Notes under the pieces: generated by a model | What the model saw: only the letters and a program-made list of their open reading frames with translations | Told to the model about the DNA's origin: nothing | The model's database searches: none | Part shown: positions 9,055 to 16,094 of the stretch, piece by piece | Layout: each line of letters begins with the position of its first letter | Numbering within the stretch: position 1 is the first letter of the stretch | From: Sedimenticola hydrogenitrophicus | GTDB lineage: Bacteria; Pseudomonadota; Gammaproteobacteria; Chromatiales; Chromatiaceae | Direction of reading: 5' to 3' | Length of the DNA stretch: 64,000 bases | NCBI RefSeq assembly: GCF_025175675.1 | Contig: NZ_JANIOA010000023.1 | Span: 1-64,000, forward strand | Translations under genes and position numbers: made by a program

Positions 9055-10565
9055 TTTGCTTTCCTGCTGTCGGGAGTGGCGATGTCGTTGGTGGAGAGGT
9101 CGCTGTAGAGGCGGTTGCTGCTTGCATTGGGCGCCTCCCATCCGCCCCCCAAAGCGCGGAAGGCGGCGATGGCGGCGCGCGCAACCTCGGTTTGCGCCTG
9201 TGCTTTCGCGTCGCGCGCCTGCAGCAGCTTGCCATCGGCATCGAGCACCTCGATCAGGCTGACGCCGCCGCCCTGGTAGGCGGCAAGCGAGTTCTCGCGC
9301 GCACGGGCGAACGACAATTCACCCCGCGTCAGGACGCCGACCTGGGCCTCGCGTTTGACCAGCGCGGAGAAGGCGTTCTCGACATCCTCGGTCGCCCGTA
9401 ACACGGCCATCCGGTAGGCCGCCAGGGCTTCGGCCTCCTGGCCACGCGCCGCGGCGATCTGCGCGTCGACGCGGCCGAAGTCGAACAGGCGCCAGCGCAG
9501 TCCGAGGATGCCCTGGGCCTGACTGGCGGCCCCGGCGAAGAGGTTGCCACTCGCGATCGCGGTGGCGCTGCCCAGCAGGGCGGCGAGCGAGAACTTGGGG
9601 TAGTACTCCGAGACCGCCACGCCGATGCGCGCATTGGCTGCGGCAAGGCGCCGCTCGGCGACAATGAGATCGGGCCTGCGCCGAAGCACCTCGGCCGGGG
9701 TGCCGGTCTCGGCCAGCCCCGGAGCGACCGGGACCGGCGCCACCGGGGCCAACTCCCTGCGGTAGGTTCCCGGCTGCACCCCGAGCAGCACGTCCAGCGC
9801 GTTCATCGCCGTATCAAGGCCAGCCTCCAGGACGGGGATCTGCGCCTCGGCCTGGGTAAGCGAACCCTCGGCCTGGTTCATCTGGAGCTCGGCGGCGATC
9901 CCCTTTTCGTACTGGAGCGTGACCATGGCGAGCAACTGGCGGCGGGTCTCCACCTGCTGTCCGGCGATCGCGATGCGCGCCTGCAAGCCCCGGATCGTGA
10001 CGTACACGTCCGCGGTCTGCGCGGCTACGGCCAGCCGCGTCGCCACCGCACCGGCTTCAGAAGCCTCGTACGCCGCGCGGGCGACCTCCTGCCCTCGGCG
10101 CAGACCGCCGAACAGGTCGGTTTCCCAACTCGCACCGAGGTTGGCCTCGTAGGCACTGCCGCTGCGATCGAAGCCTGGCATGGCGTTGAGCACCTGCCCC
10201 AGCGGGGTCTCGACCGACTGGTAGCCTCGCTCAGCGCTTATACTCACGTTGGCCGCCGGAAGCAGCCCCGCATCGGCGTGGCGCAGCGACGCGCGCGACT
10301 GGACGACACGTGCCGCCGCTTGTGCGATGTCCAGATTCTGTTCAAGGGCCAGAGAGACGAAGCGCGTCAGCAGAGGATCATCGAAGGCGGACCACCAGAC
10401 CGTGAGGTCTGCCTTGTGCTGAACCAGCCGCTGATTGACACTTTCCTGCCCGAAGAAGGTGGACGACAGTGCGATCTCGGGAGTTCTGTAGTCGGGGCCA
10501 ACGGCGCAACCCGTCAAGATGCCGACATTCAGAAGAAGGGCGAGAGAGCGGGGATGTGCGATCAT
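9051..10565 (-). CDS. Outer-membrane efflux lipoprotein (NodT/OprM family)
   Basis: A 504-aa TolC-like channel. The signal peptide ends in lipobox LTGC (Cys20), followed by AVGPDYRTPE, the usual mature start of this family. Two outer-membrane efflux domain repeats fill the rest, with AQAAARVVQSRASLRHADAG and ARIGVAVSEYYPKFSL as typical helix and turn segments. The ATG at 10565 has AGGA nearby and sits 31 bases from a TetR-type palindrome. It should form a tripartite export complex with the membrane-fusion protein and RND pump encoded on the other strand beyond tetR. Having the channel gene divergent from the pump genes under one repressor is less usual than one mex-type operon. Confidence 0.93.
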   Translation of the reverse strand: MIAHPRSLALLLNVGILTGCAVGPDYRTPEIALSSTFFGQESVNQRLVQHKADLTVWWSAFDDPLLTRFVSLALEQNLDIAQAAARVVQSRASLRHADAGLLPAANVSISAERGYQSVETPLGQVLNAMPGFDRSGSAYEANLGASWETDLFGGLRRGQEVARAAYEASEAGAVATRLAVAAQTADVYVTIRGLQARIAIAGQQVETRRQLLAMVTLQYEKGIAAELQMNQAEGSLTQAEAQIPVLEAGLDTAMNALDVLLGVQPGTYRRELAPVAPVPVAPGLAETGTPAEVLRRRPDLIVAERRLAAANARIGVAVSEYYPKFSLAALLGSATAIASGNLFAGAASQAQGILGLRWRLFDFGRVDAQIAAARGQEAEALAAYRMAVLRATEDVENAFSALVKREAQVGVLTRGELSFARARENSLAAYQGGGVSLIEVLDADGKLLQARDAKAQAQTEVARAAIAAFRALGGGWEAPNASSNRLYSDLSTNDIATPDSRKAK

Positions 10566-10595
10566 GAGAGTCCTTCGGGTAGTTGAACTGTTCGA

Positions 10596-10619
10596 GTGAC
10601 TATTATCCGTATTAGTCAC
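10596..10619. promoter_or_regulatory. TetR-type operator 1 and overlapping promoter
   Basis: A palindrome GTGACTA-N10-TAGTCAC lies between the outer-membrane factor gene and tetR. On the minus strand a TTGACA (10629-10624) and GATAAT (10607-10602), 16 bases apart, overlap it, so a bound repressor would block the channel operon and probably tetR itself. The same palindrome occurs at 11296-11319. Confidence 0.8.
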
Positions 10620-10657
10620 TAATTGTCAAACTGTAGAATATGAGGTATTGTTTTCCC

Positions 10658-11275
10658 ATGAGTGAAATTGAGTCTTCCACCCCGCAGGCGCGTGGCCCTG
10701 CCGACCACAGCGTTCGAGAGCAGATCGTCGAGGCAGCCGGAGAGCACTTCAGCCACTACGGCTACGAGAAGACCACGGTCTCCGACCTGGCCAAGTCGAT
10801 CGGCTTTTCCAAGGCCTATATCTACAAGTTCTTCGATTCCAAGCAGGCCATCGGCGAGGCCATCTGCGCCAGGACCCTGAGCGCCATCATCGCCGCGGTC
10901 GAAGAGGCGATGGCAGGCGCGCCCACGCCGACGGAAAAATTCCGCAGGATGTTCAAGACCTTGGTGTCGACCGGCGTGAGCCTATTCTTCAACGATCGCA
11001 AGCTGTACGACATCGCCGCGTATTCCGCCGGCGAGGGGTGGCCGTCCGCCCGCGCCTATTGTGAGCGCATCCGGCAGATCCTGACGGAGGTGGTCCGCGA
11101 AGGGCGGGAGAGCGGCGAGTTCGAGCGCAAGACGCCGCTCGACGAGACGGTGCATGCGATCGATCTCGTCATGCAGCCTTATGTGAATCCGCTCCTGCTC
11201 CAGTACAACCTTGATGTTGCCGACGAGGCGCCGGTCCAGCTTTCCAACCTGGTGCTGCGCAGCCTGGCCCCATAG
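10658..11275 (+). CDS. TetR-family repressor of the RND efflux genes
   Basis: A 205-aa regulator. The N-terminal DNA-binding domain is clear: REQIVEAAGEHFSHYGYEKT, then the helix-turn-helix TVSDLAKSIGFSKAYIYKFF and SKQAIGEAI. The C-terminal ligand domain is divergent, as usual, and resembles the TetR_C group found beside MexJK-like pumps. The start MSEIESS is preferred to an ATG six codons upstream that lacks any ribosome site. It lies between the channel operon and the pump operon, and a matching palindrome stands before each, so it very likely represses both and itself. The inducer is unknown. Confidence 0.92.
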   Translation: MSEIESSTPQARGPADHSVREQIVEAAGEHFSHYGYEKTTVSDLAKSIGFSKAYIYKFFDSKQAIGEAICARTLSAIIAAVEEAMAGAPTPTEKFRRMFKTLVSTGVSLFFNDRKLYDIAAYSAGEGWPSARAYCERIRQILTEVVREGRESGEFERKTPLDETVHAIDLVMQPYVNPLLLQYNLDVADEAPVQLSNLVLRSLAP

Positions 11276-11295
11276 CCAGTTCAAAAATCTGGGTT

Positions 11296-11319
11296 GTGAC
11301 TATTGACAATATTAGTCAC
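11296..11319. promoter_or_regulatory. TetR-type operator 2 and overlapping promoter
   Basis: A second GTGACTA-N10-TAGTCAC palindrome, 40 bases before the membrane-fusion gene. A perfect -35 hexamer TTGACA (11303-11308) lies inside it and a weak -10 (GAGAAT, 11326-11331) follows after 17 bases. Repressor binding would cover the -35 box. Confidence 0.8.
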
Positions 11320-11359
11320 TCGCTAGAGAATAAAGGCCTTCGCGTTACCGGAGGTCGCC

Positions 11360-12478
11360 ATGCTTCAGCACCGTAATATTTCCCTCGCCGTCGTCGCTCT
11401 GCTGCCCTTAGTCCTGGCTGCGTGCAGCGACGCCACTTCTTCAATTGATCCACGGGCCCGGATCCCCCTGGTGCGGGTAGCGCCGGTGGCGCCCGCCGTC
11501 CAGGCGGAGCGTTCATTCACCGGAGTCGTCGCGGCGCGGGTTCAGAGCGATCTGGGCTTCCGCGTTCCCGGCAAGATCCTGGAGCGTTTGGTCGATACCG
11601 GGCAGGCCGTCAAGCGCGGCCAACCGCTGATGCGCATCGATCCGACGGACTTGAAGCTCGCCACGCGCGCCCACGACGAGGCCGTTGCCGCCGCCAGGGC
11701 GCGGGCGCACCAGACCGCGGAGGACGAAGCGCGCTATCGCGACCTCGTCGCCACGGGCGCGGTGTCGGCTTCCGCCTACGACAAGGCCAAGGCGGCCGCC
11801 GATTCGGCGCGAGCGGAGCTCAAGGCGGCCAAGGCCCAGGCCGACGTTGCCCACAACGAAACGGGCTACGCCGTCCTGCTCGCCTATGCGGACGGCGTGG
11901 TGGTGGACACCCTGGCGGAGCCGGGCCAGGTCGTCGGTGCGGGCCAGGTTGTCGTCCGCGTGGCGCATGCCGGGCGCCGTGAGGCGGTCATCGCGCTCCC
12001 CGAAACCCTGCGCCCGGTGATCGGCTCCAACGGCCGGGCACGCTTGTATGGAAACGGGCTGACGGGCGCCGCGAAGCTTCGCCAGTTGTCCGACGCCGCC
12101 AACCCTCAGACGCGGACCTTCGAGGCGCGCTACGTACTGGAGGACCGCCTGGCAGACGCGCCGCTGGGCTCAACCGTCTCCATCGAGATTCCTAACGGCC
12201 AGTCCGCCCCGGCGCTACAGGTGCCGATCGGTGCGATCTTCGATCCGGGCAAGGGGCCCGGCGTATGGCTGGTCGAAGGGGAAACGCCTCGGGTCACCTG
12301 GCGTCCCGTGCAGGTCGCCGGCCTCAGTGAAGATGCCGCTCTGATCGTCGACGGCCTTGCTGCGGACGATCGCGTCGTCGCGCTCGGCGCGCACCTGCTG
12401 CGCGAAGGTGACCACGTGCGGCTGGCTGAAGGCGAAGTCACACCAAGCGTGGCGGCGACCGGTGGGGAACGGCAATGA
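11360..12478 (+). CDS. RND membrane-fusion (periplasmic adaptor) lipoprotein
   Basis: A 372-aa adaptor linking an inner-membrane RND pump to an outer-membrane channel. The signal peptide ends in lipobox LAAC (Cys22). The mature protein shows the barrel-sandwich start FTGVVAARVQSDLGFRVPGKI followed by VDTGQAVKRGQPLMRID, a helical hairpin (about 95-150), and the second lipoyl half with GVVVDTLAEPGQVVGAGQ. GGAGG precedes the ATG by five bases. Its stop overlaps the pump gene start as ATGA. Family, order and regulator resemble the MexJK class of two-gene pump operons lacking their own channel gene. Confidence 0.94.
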   Translation: MLQHRNISLAVVALLPLVLAACSDATSSIDPRARIPLVRVAPVAPAVQAERSFTGVVAARVQSDLGFRVPGKILERLVDTGQAVKRGQPLMRIDPTDLKLATRAHDEAVAAARARAHQTAEDEARYRDLVATGAVSASAYDKAKAAADSARAELKAAKAQADVAHNETGYAVLLAYADGVVVDTLAEPGQVVGAGQVVVRVAHAGRREAVIALPETLRPVIGSNGRARLYGNGLTGAAKLRQLSDAANPQTRTFEARYVLEDRLADAPLGSTVSIEIPNGQSAPALQVPIGAIFDPGKGPGVWLVEGETPRVTWRPVQVAGLSEDAALIVDGLAADDRVVALGAHLLREGDHVRLAEGEVTPSVAATGGERQ

Positions 12479-15400
12479 GCGGCCTCAACCTCTCCGCCCT
12501 AGCCGTACGCGAGCGTCCGGTCACCCTGTTCCTGCTGGTGGCGATTTCCGTCGCTGGAATCCTGGCCTTCCTGAGCTTGGGCCGGGCGGAAGACCCCCCT
12601 TTCACGGTCAAGCAGATGACCGTGATCACGTCCTGGCCGGGGGCCACGGCCAAGGAAATGGAGGAACTGGTCGCCGAACCCCTGGAAAAGAGGATGCAGG
12701 AACTACGCTGGTATGACCGGACCGAGACCTTTACGCGCCCGGGCCTGGCCTTCAGCACGGTCTACCTGCAAGATAGCGCCCCGCCCGCCGACGTTCCCGA
12801 TCAGTTCTATCAGGCACGCAAGAAGCTCGGCGACGAGGCCGGCAGCCTTCCGCATGGCGTTATTGGTCCGATGGTGAACGACGAATACGCCGACGTGACC
12901 TTTACGCTCTATGCGCTGAAGGCCAATGGCGAGCCGCATAGAAGCCTGGTCCGCGATGCGGAGGCCCTGCGCCAGCGGCTGCTTCACGTGCCAGGCGTCA
13001 AGAAAGTGAACATCATCGGCGAGCAGGCCGAAAGGATCTTCGTCGAGTTCTCCCAAGACCGCCTCGCAACCCTGGGCGTGTCCCCGCGCGACCTCTTCGC
13101 AGCGCTCAATAGCCGCAACGCGATGACGCCAGCAGGCTCGGTCGAAGCCAAGGGTCCGCAAGTCTTCATCCGGCTGGACGGTGCGATCGACGACCTGGAG
13201 GCGATCCGCAATACGCCCGTCGTCGCGCAGGGCCGTACGCTGAAGCTCGGCGACATTGCCGACGTGAAGCGGGGGTACGAAGATCCGGCGACCTTCCTGA
13301 TCCGCAACAACGGTGAGCCGGCCCTGATTCTCGGCGTGGTCATGCGCGAGGGCTGGAACGGCCTCGATCTGGGCAAGGCGCTGGAAGCGGAAGCGGCGGC
13401 CATCAACGCAGCGATGCCGCTCGGCATGAGCCTGTCCAAGGTGACGGACCAGTCGGTCAATATCCAATCGGCCGTCGACGAGTTCATGCTCAAGTTCATC
13501 GCTGCCCTCGGCGTGGTGATGCTGGTGAGCTTCCTCAGCATGGGATGGCGGGTCGGCATCGTCGTTGCGGCGGCGGTGCCGCTGACGCTGGCGGCGGTGT
13601 TCGTCGTCATGGCCGCCACCGGCAAGAACTTCGACCGGATCACGCTCGGTTCCCTGATCCTGGCCCTGGGGCTGCTGGTCGACGATGCGATCATCGCGAT
13701 CGAGATGATGGTCGTGAAGATGGAGGAGGGCTACGAGCGGGTACACGCAGCGTCCTATGCGTGGAGCCACACCGCCGCGCCCATGCTCGCCGGGACCCTG
13801 GTGACCGCGATCGGCTTCATGCCCAACGGCTTCGCCAAGTCGACCGCCGGCGAGTACGCCGGCAATCTGTTCTGGATCGTCGGCATCGCGTTGATCGTGT
13901 CCTGGATCGTCGCCGTCGTATTCACCCCCTACCTGGGAGTGAAGTTGCTACCGAACTTCGAACCGCGCGCCGGCGGTCACGACGCGATCTACGGCACACT
14001 GCGCTACGAGCGCTTCCGTCGCCTGCTGGGATCGGTGATCCAGCGCAAATGGCTGGTCGCCGTGAGCGTGATCGGTGCCTTTGTGATCGCGGTGATGGGC
14101 ATGAGTGTCGTGAAGAAGCAGTTCTTCCCCACTTCCGATCGGCCCGAGGTGCTGGTCGAAGTGCAGATGCCCCATGGCACTTCCATCGAGCAGACGAGTG
14201 CCGCCTCCAAAAAGGTCGAGGCCTGGCTGGCCAAGCAGCCGGAAGCCAAGGTCGTGACCGCCTACGTCGGACAGGGCGCGCCGCGCTTCTACCTCGCCAT
14301 GGCGCCGGAACTGCCCGACCCCTCGTTCGCGAAGATCGTCGTGTTGACGGGAGGCGCCGAGGAGCGCGAGGCGCTCAAGCACAGGATGCGCCAGGCGGTG
14401 GCCGACGGGCTGGCACCGGAAGCCCGCGTGCGGATTGCCCAACTGGTGTTCGGACCCTACTCGCCCTACCCCGTCGCCTTCCGCATGATGGGGCCCGACC
14501 CCGACAAACTGCGCGACATCGCGGCACAGGTGCGTGGCGTGATGCAGGCCTCTGCGCAGATGAGAACGGTCAACACCGACTGGGGCGAGCGTGTGCCGAC
14601 GCTGCATTTTTCGCTCGATCAGGATCGCCTGCAGAGCATCGGCTTGACGTCCACCGACGTGGCTCAACAGCTGCAGTTTCTGTTGAGCGGCATCCCGATT
14701 ACCGAGGTGCGCGAGGACATCCGTTCGGTACAGGTCACGGCCCGCTCGGCCGGAAACACGCGGCTAGATCCGGGCAGGATCACTGACTTCACCCTGGTGG
14801 GCGTGACCGGCCAGCGGATTCCATTGTCCCAGATCGGAAAAGTGGACGTCCGCATGGAAGATCCGATCCTGCGCCGCCGCGATCGCACACCGACGATCAC
14901 CGTGCGCGGCGACATCGCCGAGGGCTTGCAGCCGCCGGACGTGTCCACCGCGGTATGGAAGGATCTTCAACCCGTCATCGCCAAGTTACCGGCCGGCTAT
15001 CGGATCGAAATGGGTGGCTCCATCGAGGAATCCGGCAAGGCGAATCGCGCCATGGCGCCGATCTTCCCCATCATGATCGCCCTCACGCTGATTACGATCA
15101 TCTTCCAGGTGCGCTCGATCTCCGCGATGATGATGGTGTTCGCCACCGCGCCGCTGGGCCTCATCGGGGTGGTGCCCACCCTGCTGTTGTTCCAGCAGCC
15201 GTTCGGCATCAACGCGCTGGTCGGCCTGATCGCACTGTCCGGAATCCTGATGCGCAACACGCTCATCCTGATCGGTCAGATACACGACAACGAGAAGGAT
15301 GGAGTGACGCCCTTCGATGCCGTGGTAGAGGCCACCGTGCAGCGAGCGCGTCCGGTCATCCTGACCGCGCTCGCCGCCATGCTGGCGTTCATACCGCTCA

Positions 15401-15576
15401 CCCAGTCGGTGTTCTGGGGAACTCTGGCCTATACCTTGATCGGTGGCACCTTCGCCGGCACGGTTCTAACCCTGGTGTTCTTGCCGGTGTTGTACGCGAT
15501 CTGGTTCAAAATCAGGCCGGCGGCGGGGAACGGACGGGCCGTTCCTGCGATGCGAACGGAATCTGTCACGGCCTAG
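12475..15576 (+). CDS. RND-family efflux pump, HAE-1-like permease
   Basis: A 1033-aa inner-membrane proton/drug antiporter, the usual length. Helix 1 (about 13-35) is followed by the porter-domain segment WPGATAKEMEELVAEPLEKR. Helix 4 holds the proton-relay pair Asp403-Asp404 in LALGLLVDDAIIAIEMMV. A second large periplasmic loop follows, and the C-terminal six helices contain GLIALSGILMRNTLILI and the terminal RPVILTALAAMLAFIPL. It overlaps the adaptor gene by four bases. Relatives export biocides, drugs or solvents, but the substrate here cannot be read. A strong hairpin and then a duplicated hydrolase fragment follow immediately, so the gene ends the module. Confidence 0.95.
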   Translation: MSGLNLSALAVRERPVTLFLLVAISVAGILAFLSLGRAEDPPFTVKQMTVITSWPGATAKEMEELVAEPLEKRMQELRWYDRTETFTRPGLAFSTVYLQDSAPPADVPDQFYQARKKLGDEAGSLPHGVIGPMVNDEYADVTFTLYALKANGEPHRSLVRDAEALRQRLLHVPGVKKVNIIGEQAERIFVEFSQDRLATLGVSPRDLFAALNSRNAMTPAGSVEAKGPQVFIRLDGAIDDLEAIRNTPVVAQGRTLKLGDIADVKRGYEDPATFLIRNNGEPALILGVVMREGWNGLDLGKALEAEAAAINAAMPLGMSLSKVTDQSVNIQSAVDEFMLKFIAALGVVMLVSFLSMGWRVGIVVAAAVPLTLAAVFVVMAATGKNFDRITLGSLILALGLLVDDAIIAIEMMVVKMEEGYERVHAASYAWSHTAAPMLAGTLVTAIGFMPNGFAKSTAGEYAGNLFWIVGIALIVSWIVAVVFTPYLGVKLLPNFEPRAGGHDAIYGTLRYERFRRLLGSVIQRKWLVAVSVIGAFVIAVMGMSVVKKQFFPTSDRPEVLVEVQMPHGTSIEQTSAASKKVEAWLAKQPEAKVVTAYVGQGAPRFYLAMAPELPDPSFAKIVVLTGGAEEREALKHRMRQAVADGLAPEARVRIAQLVFGPYSPYPVAFRMMGPDPDKLRDIAAQVRGVMQASAQMRTVNTDWGERVPTLHFSLDQDRLQSIGLTSTDVAQQLQFLLSGIPITEVREDIRSVQVTARSAGNTRLDPGRITDFTLVGVTGQRIPLSQIGKVDVRMEDPILRRRDRTPTITVRGDIAEGLQPPDVSTAVWKDLQPVIAKLPAGYRIEMGGSIEESGKANRAMAPIFPIMIALTLITIIFQVRSISAMMMVFATAPLGLIGVVPTLLLFQQPFGINALVGLIALSGILMRNTLILIGQIHDNEKDGVTPFDAVVEATVQRARPVILTALAAMLAFIPLTQSVFWGTLAYTLIGGTFAGTVLTLVFLPVLYAIWFKIRPAAGNGRAVPAMRTESVTA

Positions 15577-15581
15577 GGCAC

Positions 15582-15620
15582 GTCAGTCTCCCTTTCCGTG
15601 ACCCGGCACGGGAGACTGAC
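15582..15620 (+). terminator. Hairpin after the RND pump gene
   Basis: Perfect 11-bp arms GTCAGTCTCCC and GGGAGACTGAC lie six bases after the stop. No T-run follows, so it may act as a transcript-stabilising or Rho-assisted end. It abuts the right direct repeat, three bases away. Confidence 0.55.
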
Positions 15621-15622
15621 TT

Positions 15623-15755
15623 CTCCGCCCTGCAACGGGGCCGGCTGTTCGCCGAACGCCTGGGCGCCCGCATCGAGCTCCTCGGCGACTACGGCCACAT
15701 CAACCACGAATCGGGTCTGGGGGAGTGGGAGCAGGGGCTGAAATGGCTGGATGAA
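15623..15755 (+). repeat. Right 133-bp direct repeat: truncated hydrolase 3' end
   Basis: A copy of bases 7569-7701 with one mismatch. It encodes the hydrolase segment LGDYGHINHESGLGEWEQ without a start or the nucleophile region, and its frame then runs into unrelated sequence. It marks the right edge of the 7.9-kb efflux module. Confidence 0.95.
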
Positions 15756-15921
15756 CTGATCACAACGGCGGGCCAAACCCACACACTCTCTATCCAACAC
15801 GAAGGCGTAACTAGTTTCTATACTGAAGCTTGTTGGTGATGGCTTTCCACATGCGTTTTCTATGGACTGGAATCGATAACGCACAGACCAACGGAAAGGG
15901 CCGAGGTACCACTCCACGGCG

Positions 15922-16083
15922 CCCCCGGAGATCCCCATCTACGGCTATGTCTATGCTTGCAGGACGGGAAAACTGCTGGAAGTTCCTGAAGCGACAGCGG
16001 CCGGCAAGACACGCCAGGAGTCTGTTCCGGTAAAAAACGGGACGGCGGGAACGGCTTTTATTCCCTCTGTTCGGCGTCGATAA
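15922..16083 (+). pseudogene. Possible C-terminal scrap of a beta-carbonic anhydrase
   Basis: One frame reads [25 protein letters not shown] and stops at 16081-16083. The IYGYVY-x3-TGKL pattern resembles the end of beta-class carbonic anhydrases. Nothing upstream in this frame supports the rest of such a gene. The similarity is short and from memory, so confidence is low. Apart from this, the hairpin and the hydrolase fragment, I see no gene in 15577-16094. Confidence 0.3.
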
Positions 16084-16094
16084 CGGGGGAGGGT

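Noticed and set aside
13545-14786. 413-codon frame inside the RND pump gene
   Set aside because: Arg/Gly/Ala-rich shadow in another frame of a complete pump gene.
7702-15622. Prophage or integrative element with its own integrase
   Set aside because: No integrase, relaxase, phage or replication gene lies between the direct repeats; only efflux genes and an IS66-like scrap are present.
15830-16033. 67-codon open frame after the hydrolase fragment
   Set aside because: Arg/Pro/Ser-rich and in a different frame from the carbonic-anhydrase-like scrap; no sign of coding.
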